DNA from: Sclerotinia nivalis | Lineage: Eukaryota > Ascomycota > Leotiomycetes > Helotiales > Sclerotiniaceae | NCBI GenBank assembly: GCA_029531795.1 | Contig: JAPEIS010000011.1 | Location: 1,860,001 to 1,924,000 of the forward strand | Reading direction: 5' to 3' | DNA length: 64,000 bases | In this document: in pieces, positions 36,029-47,538 of the stretch | Layout of the letters: every line of letters starts with the position of its first letter | Position numbering within the stretch: the stretch's first letter is position 1 | Position numbers and translations under genes: made by a program | The notes under the pieces: generated by a model | Database searches by the model: none | What the model was told of the DNA's origin: nothing | Seen by the model: the letters and a program-made list of their open reading frames with translations, nothing else

Positions 36029-37580
36029 ATGAAGCAAAGTACAGTATTCGGGCTTATTGCCTCCGTTGCCTCCTTTGCCAAGGCTGCAGCTGCCGGTACT
36101 CCGGTATTGGCAGCAAGAGCTTCAACTACTTCAAGTGTTGAGGCTGTTACAATTTCGGGAAACGGTATGCTCGCCAACACTACTTCATGACCTCATTATT
36201 GACTTCCTCCAGCTTTCTACAAGGGTAGCGATCGTTTCTATATTCGTGGTGTCGACTATCAACCAGGTAAAACTATCATCGCTGTCGCCATGCCTGTATA
36301 GCTAACCCCCTTAAACAGGTGGAGGAACTGGTACTACTTCGGATCCCATTGCCAATGCAACTGCATGCAAGAGAGATGTCGAATATTTCCAAGAATTAGG
36401 AATTAACACAATTAGAGTTTATGCTGTCGACAACACTGCGGACCACGACGAGTGCATGGGTTATCTCGCTGATGCCGGTATCTACCTTGTCCTTGACACC
36501 GACACCCCTCTCTACTCCCTTAACAGGAACGAACCCCAAAAGTCATACAACAGCGTCTACCTTCAATCCATCTTTGCCACTATTGACCAGTTCGCCAACT
36601 ACACCAATACTCTTGCTTTCCTCTCCGGTAACGAAGTCATCAACGACGTGAACAACACCAACTGTGCTCCATATGTCAAAGCCATCGTTCGAGACATGAA
36701 GGAATACATTGGTAGCCGTGGTTATCGATCCATTCCTGTCGGTTACTCCGCTGCTGACGTAGCTTCCAACCAATATTCCCTTGCCGACTATTTGAACTGT
36801 GGAACTGATGATGAACGATCCGACTTCTACGCCATCAATGACTATTCATGGTGTGATCCATCTTCCATGACCACATCCGGCTGGGACACTCTTATCAAAA
36901 ACTACACTGGGTACAGCATTCCTCTATTGTAAGTCTTATCTATTTGATTCCACAAGTTGCAAGTTAAAATATCTAACGAACTGCAAAGCATGTCCGAATT
37001 TGGTTGCATTACTAACACCAGAAAATTCACCGAAATTGCCGCCCTCTACAGTACTGAAATGACCGCCATTTTCTCTGGAGGTCTTGTGTATGAATATTCC
37101 AACGAGGGTAACGGATACGGTCTTGTGGATATCAGCGATGGAACTGTTACTACCACCGACCAATTCCAATACCTAAAGGAGGCATACACAAACACTACTT
37201 CTCCAACGGGAGACGGTGGAGCCGTTACCACTACTGGATCAGCAAGCACTTGCCCAACGGAAAGCTCCGAATGGGATGTTTCGGACGATGCTCTTCCAGC
37301 TATGCCTACCCCAGCCAAGAAATTCATGACTAATGGTGCGGGTACCGGACCTGGTTTAGATGGAGCTGGATCTCAAGAGGCTGGCGATACAGAGAACGAA
37401 TCTCAAGGTACCGCCACGGCAGGTTCTGGCGCAGTTACCAATACTGCTTCGGCTGGATCTGCGAGCTCCACATCTTCTTCCAAATCTGCTGGTGGTAGAA
37501 ATGTCGAAGTTGATATGAGAGCGTGTGGATTTGTTGCAGTAATGCTTGCCAGTATGGTCGGTGGTATGATGTTGCTTTAA
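36029..37580 (+). CDS. GH72 beta-1,3-glucanosyltransferase, GPI-anchored (GAS/GEL family)
   Basis: Four exons (36029-36164, 36213-36266, 36319-36928, 36989-37580) give 463 residues. Features in order: signal peptide (MKQSTVFGLIASVASFAKA), the family entry motif FYKGSDRFYIRGVDYQPGG, acid/base Glu169 in SGNEV, and nucleophile Glu270 in MSEFG, which is interrupted by the last intron just upstream. After the catalytic domain come a Ser/Thr/Gly-rich spacer and a hydrophobic C-terminus (FVAVMLASMVGGMMLL) typical of GPI attachment. There is no CBM43 Cys-rich module, so it belongs to the GH72- subgroup. It elongates beta-1,3-glucan side chains at the plasma membrane/wall. Call is secure; which paralogue (Gel1, Gel4 and so on) is not assigned. 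Confidence 0.93.
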
Positions 37581-38589
37581 ATGTGGGGGTCAGTTAGGGT
37601 GCAGATAGATTTTCTTATTCTTTCTAATTTTTCTTTGTTATCTTGGTATACATAAATGGAATGCATAAAAATTTGTGTACAATCTAGGTTTTGCCCAAGG
37701 TTCTTGTCTGATGTGTCATTTCTTGGCTGTGTGACAGTGTCACAGCTCTTATGCACCGACCCCGCCAATAACTTCGTAGTGGCTTTGAGCACCGAAAGTC
37801 TAGCCTCATCCTAGTTGTGCTCTTCCTTCATTCCTCCTCGCTGCATGCCGCTCATTGCATTTCTTGGATAATCTTGTTCTTGCCTTCGAGAATTCTAGAT
37901 TTGCTTTTAATAAAGTTTCCAAGTTCCTTACAGCTTGTCAGTCAGCACAGTTGCTTGCTAGCATTCGTTCAAATCTTACTACATCATTCTCCTCAGTCGG
38001 TGAGCGCAATGCGGCTGAGGTTGCCCGAATGCGGGGTTCATGCAGGGGCCGCATATTAGACTCAATACGACCGTGTAACTTCTATCATCTTTTCTGCCCA
38101 AACATCTTACAAGACTGCATGAAATGCTTCTGGCTTTAACTTCACCAATACATGGTCCAGTAAAGATAATGTGGAGTCATGATGTTTTTTACCATCATCA
38201 AGCCATGGTTCATTGCACATAATGTACTGGATATTCATACGACAATCACTATGTAAGCTTTGAGCCATTACACTGTCATGTGCATATGGTCTTGCTCATA
38301 GGTTAGTGATCCGTGGTCTAAGTCGCCCTTCATTCAGCTGGATTCTCGTGATTATCTTGGCGCGGGGCTGGCAGGTTTTTGGATGCAGATAGCCATATAT
38401 CAGGAATTGGTAAAATTACGCCGCCTGCGCCTTTACCCAGCTTTGCCAATACAACAATAAATGCTAGTTATATGCTCATAATGCCCTGTTGCTTTCATAA
38501 ATCACTCAAACTCTCTCATTCTATCTCACACTGGCAGCTAAGCATTTGCCGGATAACTTTTTGTACTAGCACAACCAGCACTTGGAATC
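37581..38589. other. Intergenic spacer
   Basis: About 1 kb between the GH72 stop and tyrosinase start; 3'UTR and promoter sequence presumably, no gene supported. Confidence 0.5.
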
Positions 38590-41032
38590 ATGGCTGCAGT
38601 CCCGGCACTTAACTACCCTATCATTGGGCCTCCAAAAGCTTCCCCAGCTCCTGCTGATGGTAACGTTGACCCAGTTCCTCACTACTTTTCACTCTGCTAA
38701 GACTTTTAGGATCTGTCCCTCTGAGACGTGAAATTCGTGACCTTCAACGCAACTTTCCCGATCAATGGACACTTTACATACTTGGTCTTCAGGCTTTTCA
38801 ACAACTTGACGAGAAGTCAGATTTATCATGGTATGGAATCGCTGGTATGTGCCTCAGAATTCCTTCTATTAAACATGGAATATCTTTCTGATATGTAAAG
38901 GTATTCATGGACGTCCATATCGTCCTTGGGGTGGATCTCAAGGGGATAACTCCCCTGGGTGGCAAGGCTATTGTACCCATAGCTCTATCCTCTTTGCGCC
39001 ATGGCATCGTCCTTATCTTGCATTATTCGAGGTAAGTGCACAGTTCATCTATAACATTCTATCTAGCACTCATATGTGGACAGCAATGCCTCTATCAAAT
39101 CATACAAAAAATTGCTTCTACATTCCCCACCGCCACTAAGGCTCGTTATCAACAAGCGGCTCTAGCATTTCGTATTCCATACTGGGACTGGGCTGCCACA
39201 CCACCTGCTGGTGATAAGTACTTTCCTACTGTTGTCGGACAGCCCTTGATTCAGCTTATTACTCCTACCTCAAATAACAAACCAGTACAAATCACCAATC
39301 CCCTCTACTCTTACAAATTTAACCCCTTGAATCCATTGAAGGGTGATTTTCCTAGCACTCCGGTATGAATTTCTATCTTTTAAAAAACCATAACATGTAT
39401 TGACATATTCAGGAATCACGATGGCCCAGCACCCTCCGATATCCAACCAACGGAAGTGCAACTGCCAAATCCCAAGAACAGCAGGTCTTTGACGCCATGG
39501 AGTCACAATTTGATTCATACCAAAGCAATATCTATCTCATCATGAGAGATCCGAACTATAAGCAATTTGATGCTTTTAGTAATCATCAATGGGCAGCAAA
39601 TAATGCTCCTGGTACATATGGTAGTATTGAGGATGTGCATAATAGTGTTCACAGTGAAACTGGTGGGAATGGTCATATGGGTGATCCTGATTATGCGGCT
39701 TTTGATCCTTTGTTTTGGTTACATCATACGTAAGTTAATATTCTTTTCTTTGGTCATACATCAATATTGCCTTGGATGCTATGCTTATAACATTTCCCAG
39801 CAACGTTGATCGTCAATTTGCCATCTGGCAAGCCTTGAATCCCAACAGCTACGCGATCAACAAACCTTCCAGCGATGGAACCTTTTCCATCGAAAGCGGT
39901 GCCCAAGAAACCAGTACCACTGCCTTAACACCATTCAACAATACCACCGGCAAAACCTACTGGACCTCAGACGGCGTGCGCAGCACAGCCACATTTAACT
40001 ACGCATATCCCGAGACCCAACAATGGAAATTTCTTACTGTTCAACAATATCAAAATAGTGTTCTAGCCGCAGTTCAAAAATTGTACGGTGCTACTAGTAA
40101 TCAATTCATGCAATTGATGGGTGTGCAAACTGCTGCTGCCCCTGAGCCCATTGCTGTTCAAGCGAGCCAAATCGTGGCAGATGGCAGTAATGCAGCTCAG
40201 AAACCTATTGGTGATGGTGCTGCTTCGTCATCTGGCGGACACAAATTTTTATCAAATCTTCTTCATAGTTCCGCCAAAGCTAGACCCAAGCCTGGTGACG
40301 CGTTTCGTGGTGAAGAGGACTTTGAATCCGAGATTGGAAAACGTAAGATACCTTTCCATTACTCTCTGCTCATACATTAAATATCTGACAATCGTTCAAG
40401 CATCCGAAACTTCTTCAAGCGTAGAACCAATTAAATATAGAGAATACATTGTCAATATCCGCGCTCCGAAGCATATTCTCCATCAAACTTATCGCGTGCG
40501 AATTTTCCTCGGGGATTTTGATTCCGATCCTGCTACATGGGTATGTTAGATCTTACATATCTTTTTTCCCTTCCCATCTCCCTCTTTGCCCTATTCTCTC
40601 CCTCCACAAACTAACAAGAGAAAAAACCAGGCAACCGCCCAATCCACAATCGGCACCTTCTCCTCCTTCGGCAAAAACCCCGCCACCACCTCCTGCGGAA
40701 AATGCATCAAAGACGCCGCGCGCTCCCTCATGATCTCAGGAACCATCCCCCTAACCCCCATCCTCCTCAAACTCTTCAAGTCTGGCGATCTTGGATCACT
40801 GGAAGTTGAAAATGTAATTCCGTATTTGAGACGAAATTTGCATTGGAGAGTTACGTTGGCGGATGGCACGGAGATTGATAGGGGAGAGGTGGAGGGGCTT
40901 AAGGTTAGTGTGGTGAGTACCGTGGTTGGGTGTGTGGAGGGCGGGTTTCCGGAGTTTAGTGGGGTTTATGAGGTTCATAGTGAGGTTACGGGTGGGAGAC
41001 CGGCGGGTTTGAGTGAGGGGGATAGGGTTTGA
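38590..41032 (+). CDS. Tyrosinase (polyphenol oxidase, type-3 copper)
   Basis: Eight exons (38590-38659, 38710-38844, 38901-39031, 39084-39362, 39413-39729, 39801-40342, 40401-40540, 40631-41032), all in phase, 671 residues. CuA ligands sit in GIHGRPY, GYCTHSS and PWHRPYLALFE; CuB ligands in EDVHNSVH and FDPLFWLHHTNVDR. The Y/FxY-like core end is followed by a C-terminal domain (EYIVNIRAPKHILHQTYRVRIFLGDF) that in fungal tyrosinases caps the active site until proteolysis. A CGKC motif in the tail may assist copper loading, as proposed for Neurospora-type enzymes. There is no signal peptide, so a cytosolic latent pro-enzyme is expected. It oxidises monophenols and diphenols to quinones (melanin, browning). 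High confidence. Confidence 0.94.
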
Positions 41033-41712
41033 GGGTTGAGTTAGGAAATAGCGCGATGGGAAATTGAGTTTATTTTGTTGTTTCAGGGCTTGGGAATGCA
41101 AGTTTTCGGAATGTTATGACATCACTTTAGGTTACGTCTCCGTCACGAGGAATATGAAGAATGGCTTTTAACTATTTGACATCATTCTATGCGTCATCTT
41201 CACTATCACTTCGCTATCCTTCGATAACACACAATTCTAGTATCTCATCTCTCCTTCGCATCGAAATCGGTAGAAACTCTGTGTGTGAAGGGAAGTTTTC
41301 TATTTACATTACAGTTCTATTCTACGGTAAAAATCTGTCAGATAAATAGGAACCACGTACGGCGGAGAATATAAGGACTTTACCTAGTTCCATCCCCTCA
41401 ATATCACTCATGTCACATGCAAATTAAATAAATAACCTGGGAAGTACAAGTATATATCCAAGACAATTCCTACTCCGGCAGACCGGCCACCAAATGGAGG
41501 TAGCAACTCTTCTCTCCCTACCTCCTCTGCGGGTCATAGTTCTGGTCCGCAATCACAGCTTTTCAATAGCTTAGCTATATGTACAGTACACCAGTAATGA
41601 GCATAAATAATTTGAAAGAATAGAAGGAACTTAAGAGTTCTGGACCGGACTCACCGCACACTAAGCGAAATCACACCAAAAATGACGATTTTTCACCTTT
41701 TTAGATCTTTAT
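41033..41712. other. Spacer between tyrosinase and transposon
   Basis: About 680 bp, no gene seen. Ends at the TA target duplication of the DNA transposon. Confidence 0.5.
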
Positions 41713-41713
41713 T

Positions 41714-41750
41714 ATAACGTGGTTTATCAGTGGGTCGGCCACTTTTACCT
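41714..41750 (+). repeat. Left terminal inverted repeat
   Basis: 37-bp terminus beginning ATAACGTGGTTTATCAGTGG. Its reverse complement recurs at 43500-43553 apart from a 17-bp internal insertion there. Confidence 0.93.
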
Positions 41751-43552
41751 TGAATTATTGATTTAAAGCTATATTATTCAACAAAAACTAAATCAATTGA
41801 TTGAAACTATTAAGAATCTAATAATCTAGGATCAATTATACTATTTTGACAAGTTCTTGAATTGTGATCAGTCTTTCTATATTTACTATAGCATCGATTA
41901 GAAGATGCTTCCCCATTAGAATTCCCTTCATTTTGATGCTTGTTGTATTGAATCTGAATATCAATCTTTTGCTGAGATAATATATCTTCAGTTTCTTGTT
42001 CAGTAAGTACTCCTTCATTATGTAATTGAATCTTTTTAGTGCATCGATATTTGCTTAATATTACATTTGCTTTCCGAAGTATACGATTCTCTGCACTTAA
42101 AAGAGTATTCTTATAGGCTAATCTTTCTGTACTTTTAGCTAAAGCTAATACAGTCTCGAATATAGATATAAGAGAGCTTGATTGATGACGAGCCATTCGA
42201 GATTTTACTAAAATCGATTATAAAAGAGCTTCAATTGGATTGTAAGATGTTTGAAAGATTCAAAAGTCTAGATCGACGAATGGAGGGATAGGTATACGAA
42301 TCCGAATATCTAATTTTGAGAATATAGCTTGAGGATCAAATGGTATTAGACCTGTTTCTCAGAAACCAGCTTTTATATTCTGAGTTGTAATTGATTGTTG
42401 ATATATAGCTTTAAAAGCTATAAAGAATTCAACTTTAGTGATATAATTGATATGAGCTTTAATAAATCCATCAATTTGACAATCATATGCCCGTTTCAAT
42501 ACGCCAAAACAACCAACATCAAATGGTTGAGTTAAATGACTTGAATGCAGTAGTAATCTTATGCATATAATATTATTTGCCTTGCAATATGACTGAAAAG
42601 ATATCGATTCGTGACTTTCGTGCCCATCTAATACTAGCATTCGATATTTGCCCTTCGTTCGATGAATTGTATACTTATCGAAATGCTTTATCCATTCCAA
42701 TCCCGTCTCATTATTCGTCCATTTATTGGAAGTAAATTTAATAGCCCAATTTGCAGGAAAACCGCTTTCTATATACCAATTAGAAAGATGATATTGCCCT
42801 TGAACCATCAAAAATGGAAGTATAGTTTCCCCCTTACTATTACCACATATAATCGCTGTAGCCCACTCTCTATTGCCTAATTGTATTGCCTTACTTCTGC
42901 CATTCCGTTCAGCACTAGTTACAATCATTCCGGGATATATTATACCCATTATAAAGTCAATTTCGTCGAAGTTGTAAAAATCGCAATCCAAGATACTATA
43001 TTTCGCCTGTATATTCAATACCAATTGAAACCACTCTCCAATAAGCTTGGAATCCTTGCAGAGAGCTCTTTGGAAGTCATAAATACAACTAAAACACATC
43101 TTTAATTCTATACATCGTTGTATAAAGCGATAAGCCCAAAACTTTCCAACCTTCTTCGCACCCCGCGTTTCGAATATATAATTCGCTATATCTTCAACAT
43201 CACTTAATTTAGATGAAAATCCTCTATGATCCATATCAAATATGTATTGAATAAATACCTCCTCTTCTAATTTAGTCAAATTATGACTTTTTGGTCGAAT
43301 TTCAGCCATACTAGGTTTACCTCGAATTCTATCATCCAATGTAGATCGAAGTACGCAATAGAATTGAGCTGCCTTTCGAATTGTTAATTTTTTATTTGAT
43401 TCAATAACCTGAATAGCTAAGATTATACATGCTTCTTTAGAATGAATTTCCATGATTGATAATGAAGAAAACGCGTATTAAGTATAGACTAATAATTCGA
43501 GGTAAAAGTGGCCGACCCACTGATATAGCCGACCCACTGATAAACCACGTTA
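41715..43552 (-). mobile_element. Fot1/pogo-type DNA transposon, degraded, with TIRs and TA duplication
   Basis: A 1,838-bp element is bounded by inverted termini and flanked by TA (41713-41714 and 43553-43554), the target preference of the Tc1/mariner-pogo superfamily. The left terminus (about 41714-41750) and right terminus (43500-43553) match perfectly over 37 bp, except that the right copy carries an extra 17 bp (43526-43542) duplicating the GCCGACCCACTGATA segment. A single transposase frame runs on the minus strand but has three stop codons, so the copy is non-autonomous. The right flank (43555-43930) is very AT-rich. Confidence 0.9.
41810..43453 (-). pseudogene. Pogo/Fot1-type transposase with three stop codons
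   Basis: One frame of about 548 codons. N-terminal helix-turn-helix (IRKAAQFYCVLRSTLDDRIRG) and a CENP-B-like DNA-binding region are followed by the DDE domain with all three acidic residues: YNFDEIDFIMG, MLVLDGHESH and QPFDVGCFGVLKRAY. The frame is cut by TGA at 42359-42361 (in NIKAGF-stop-ETGLIPFDP), TGA at 42260-42262 and TAA at 42218-42220. The C-terminal tail continues to 41810, ending in a lysine- and glutamine-rich segment with a zinc-knuckle-like CYSKYRKTDHNSRTC. The first stop replaces a residue that is usually Arg, fitting CGA to TGA; the third may derive from CAA. The first 364 codons remain open. Such C-to-T stops suggest RIP. Confidence 0.88.
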
Positions 43553-43553
43553 T
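43500..43553 (-). repeat. Right terminal inverted repeat with internal 17-bp duplication
   Basis: Reverse complement of the left terminus, interrupted after GATA by TAGCCGACCCACTGATA (43526-43542), so that the core GCCGACCCACTGATA occurs twice. The outer part AACCACGTTAT is identical to the left end. Confidence 0.93.
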
Positions 43554-43554
43554 A

Positions 43555-45463
43555 TATAAAATATTAAGATAATTTATTAAATTCTATATTTATAAAAAGA
43601 TAATTAATCAAGATTTATTAAAAATCAAACAAAATATTTTTATTAATTTTTATTTTGAAATTATATATATTCGAAATCAAAGAAATGAAAAAGTTCAAAA
43701 AAATCGCTTATTTTATATGGGGAAAATATGAAAAAAACGTTACAAAATGAAAATTTTGAAAATTTCCAACTTTAAATACTTGTGATTTTCAATAAAAAAT
43801 TATTAAAAATAAAATATATAATTTTCTGAAATCTTTATATAGTTAATTATTATATTCTAAAATTTCAATTGATTCTATTAGATAATGAAAAAGTTATTTG
43901 ATATTTAATTTTATATGAGAAAATATGGTTTTTGCAGGGATTCTGTCACGAATTCGAATGGTGTGCGGTGAGTAGATTCCAGAACTCTTACATTAGGAAG
44001 GATTGGTTCTTCCCTCTGATAAATGATTCGTTGGGTCTATTCAGGGCCTTGGCATGTAATCTAAACATAAGGAAAACTTACCATGGATGTTGTGACTATT
44101 TGCTATCGAATTGATGGGGTTGAGGCGTATGCATGGATTTTCCCGAGCCAAATTTCTTTTCTCGTATCAGGTGTGAATTGCAGGGTTTATATACGCGGGC
44201 TATTGCCATCATATATTTGTATAGTCTTGTCTTCTTCCGAGTGTCCATTCCTTTTCTTTGCACGCCTTACATAGATCGTACAGGGCATATTCATTGATTT
44301 TTAGATACTAGTTTGTGATAAGAAATACATTAACTAATTCTAGATTATTTTATTAAGAGGGAGTATTTCTTACACAACTTCTAGATTTTTTTAAATGAAG
44401 GGCTGGGAGAAAACCGTGTGTGGAACTCTTAGAGGTATTACTTTAATACCATATAATGAGAGATAATATAAATACTGCACCACTGAACTTAACAAAGAAT
44501 ATTAAAACCTAAATTAATTTTTTTTGGATAACGATATCTTAGTCTTCAAATGCCCGCTACACCCGAACAATTTCTCTCAACCCCTATAAATCGCGATCAA
44601 ATAAATGCAATCTTTTTCAATTAGATCCGCCACGTCTTTTTCCCATCATAACCTTTTGCATGCTAGAATACGATATACGTGGTCAAACACCCTAAACCAA
44701 AAGATCTTCGCTAATTTAGCGCGAATGAAGCGAGACTAAAGGGGGCTATGTGGGGATGAACCATAATCGAATATCAAATACCGATAGAGCCAAATCGAAT
44801 GCCGAATCCTGAATTACGTCACTCCATACAGAAAATAAAATAGTTCCATCTTCGGGGCAAGGCATGTTATAGATTGAGCTTTTACCAAAAAAAAAAAAAA
44901 AAAAAAAAAAAACAAAGCTCGAATGACAAACTCTGATTTTTAGCGTTAAGTTTCGTTCGGAGCACGATTTCCATGCTTAGCTAGTGTATAGCATCAAATT
45001 TTTCCTTTTTTTCATGATTGATCGACAGATAGCTAATGGCTTATTCTCTTTAGTTCAATAGCCGTGGGGTTTTAGTTAGCTTGGTTATGAGTTGTGATGA
45101 CATTTGTTATGTTGGTAGGAGTGTCAAATGGTATTTGCAAGTGAGTTTGATTATTGATGGTGGTTGGTTGTTCATTAAGTTCTTGAAGGTCATAATTCGT
45201 GGGTGCTGGGTGGTTGAGTTTCGTTATTGTGATGCACATTATACATTTGAGGAAGGGAAAGGCAATGATGTCGACGTAATATATTATTGCCAACTTATTT
45301 ATCCTCAGCTAGTAGCACAATCAAAAAAAAAAGGAAATCAAAAACCAAGTATCGCCGTCCAGAATGGTATACACAAATTATCCAACGCCTCGAAAGTAAT
45401 TGCGGCAAGATTTATCTTCCTTTGCGTAAGAAATGGCAAGATCTTGTCGTTGTCGCAAAGAAT
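43555..45463. other. AT-rich spacer with a 26-A homopolymer
   Basis: About 1.9 kb. The part to 43930 is extremely AT-rich, like RIP-affected relic DNA. From 43930 onward composition is more balanced but no family is recognisable in the short open frames. A 26-base A run lies at 44887-44912, possibly the tail of a retroposed fragment, but no parent gene could be seen upstream of it. Confidence 0.5.
44887..44912 (+). repeat. Poly-A run, 26 bases
   Basis: Uninterrupted run of 26 adenines. Either a microsatellite or the A-tail of an old retroposed sequence. Confidence 0.9.
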
Positions 45464-46623
45464 TTACTCTTGCTTATCAATCACCCGGGGTGGAGGGAGG
45501 GGCGGGGGAGGCATCCAAGTAATCATACTAGCATACTGACGCGGCACCCTCTCATCACCCACAAAATCTCCCATCTCATACAGCGTACAATAACGACTGC
45601 AAAGCCTACAAACTTTAACTCCATTATAGAGCTTTGACTCCCCACCCTCTTCCATCAAAACCATTTCTCCACAATCGCACGAGAGATTGTGTTCGCTCTC
45701 TTGACCTTTACGTTCCATTTGCTCTTCTGCTACTTTCAAACACTCGCTACAGTGTAAGTAGTCAGATGCATCTGGTTCGCCAACATCACGTGCGTTGAAT
45801 GTTTTGATGCATTCACAGGGAAGGTCGCAGGTCACTTCGTTGGGAGTGATGCGGGTGAGGCAAGACTTGGAGGGGCAAGGACGATAGACTCGTTTTATGG
45901 CGAGGTCGGTGATTCTTTCATTGGCGTTTGGTCCGAGGTCATCAATGATGCAGAATCCGCAGTCCTAAGAAGAATTGAGTTTGTTTGTGCTTAAGGAATA
46001 TAGATGAAATGAATGATCTTATAGAATGTGAAGACAGAACGGTAATGGCAGGGTGCAAGCTGCGGTGTTAGGCTTGACATTGAGAAGATAAAAGTAGAAA
46101 GTAGTATACATACCTTGCACACCTGCTTCGAACAACCAACACACCGAGCTTCCTTACGAAAAACGTGAATCTTTCCATTCTCAGGACAAAAGCCAATACA
46201 AAACGGCTCAAGCTCATTCAAGATCTCTTCCGAGAACAACTTTTGCGAGAAAAGCTCTTCTGGCAACTCCGTATCTTCGAAGATGTCCCAGAGGACTTGG
46301 AAATCGACATACAATGTGAGTTCCTTGAACAAGCGACAAAATTCTGTCCACATCTCCATCCATTGATGGCACCCGGGATAATCTGTCAATATTTCACCAT
46401 CAGGGGCCCACCATGGTGCTCTCGCGTAATAGGGCTCTATTTCGATGAATTTATCAGGAGCCTGTTCCCAGGAATTCTTTTCTGGGAAGACTTGGCGGGC
46501 GACAGCGGCAGAAGGATTCTCAGCTAGAAGTGCCAGTCTATGCTTAATCATACGAATGGCACCTCTAAGATGTTTTGGTAACACGTTTTTGCAAAGGAAT
46601 CGGGCGTCGATGAGGTCAGACAT
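45464..46623 (-). CDS. Uncharacterised cysteine-rich protein, tandem copy A
   Basis: Two exons (46623-46114, 45964-45464) give 336 residues, intact. The N-terminal half is helical and charged (RGAIRMIKHRLALLA, YVDFQVLWDIFEDTELPEELF). The second half has many paired cysteines: CIGFCPE, CVGCSKQVCKDCGFC, CPSKSC, CDLPCEC, CSEC, SCDCG and VCRLCSRYC, a pattern that suggests several bound zinc ions. No named domain is recognised; the Cys spacing does not fit RING, PHD or LIM clearly. It lies in tandem with a diverged paralogue 0.9 kb away, same strand and similar architecture. No signal peptide. Function unknown; a protein- or nucleic-acid-binding role is only a guess. Confidence 0.75.
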
Positions 46624-47538
46624 TTTGATAGATTTGTGAGTTTCTCTTTACTGGATTCAGAAGATGAAGAAAGAATTAATGAAATCTTAAGGATTTTGTC
46701 AGACTTTGAATTGTGATTATACTTGAATTGTTTGTAAATGAGATGTAAACTGAAGAGAAGAAATTGAGACCAAAGAAAGAATCTTATATATGGTTTCTGT
46801 AAACTAGACATCTCGGCATTTGCTTAGTGGTCGGGGAATGAAATATGAGATTACATTGTCCAATACTAATATTTAGTGCGAACTTTAGTTTCACCCTTGG
46901 TGCGTTATCGTGTGCTTTCGGAGTCCTCATACCACCACTAGAAGGTCCACTACTTTGAAGTTAAAAAGGAAACGGGGGCACATTGCCTCATGGACATGAA
47001 GTATGAGCTTTTTCGACGGCATTAGTCTGCTTCTAATGAAGTGCTTAGGGTTTACAATGGTCCACGTGACATATGATCTCCCCCGCCAGCATCTAAAACT
47101 CTAACGCAATACGATGGGGCTTATAGTTTAGATCATTTGGGATGGCTAGTCTTCAGCAAACTCACAGGTATTCAATTGGCCATGGCTGGATGAGAAATTT
47201 TGACATTGATAGATGTCAAAGTACAGGAAAAGTATCACGGCAACCAAGTTAAACTTTTCATAATAATACTATGGCACATAAAGCAACAGCGGTGCATTGA
47301 GGTTGAATTTGAAAATTCATTGAAAGAAGCATGCCATTATTGTGATTAATACCTCCTTTAATCCAAATTCCATCTAATTGTCTCATGCAGGGTATCCTCT
47401 AAACTCCAAAAATTTCTCCATATAAACTCCCTATGTGACGCCATAATCTCAAAACAGACCATTCAATAGATAATTTCCTCAAATTAACAACTTAATATCA
47501 ATACAAAACCCTCAATATCAAAAGCAACTCCGAACCGC
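46624..47538. other. Spacer between the paralogous cysteine-rich genes
   Basis: About 915 bp with no supported gene; presumably promoter of copy A and terminator of copy B. Confidence 0.5.
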
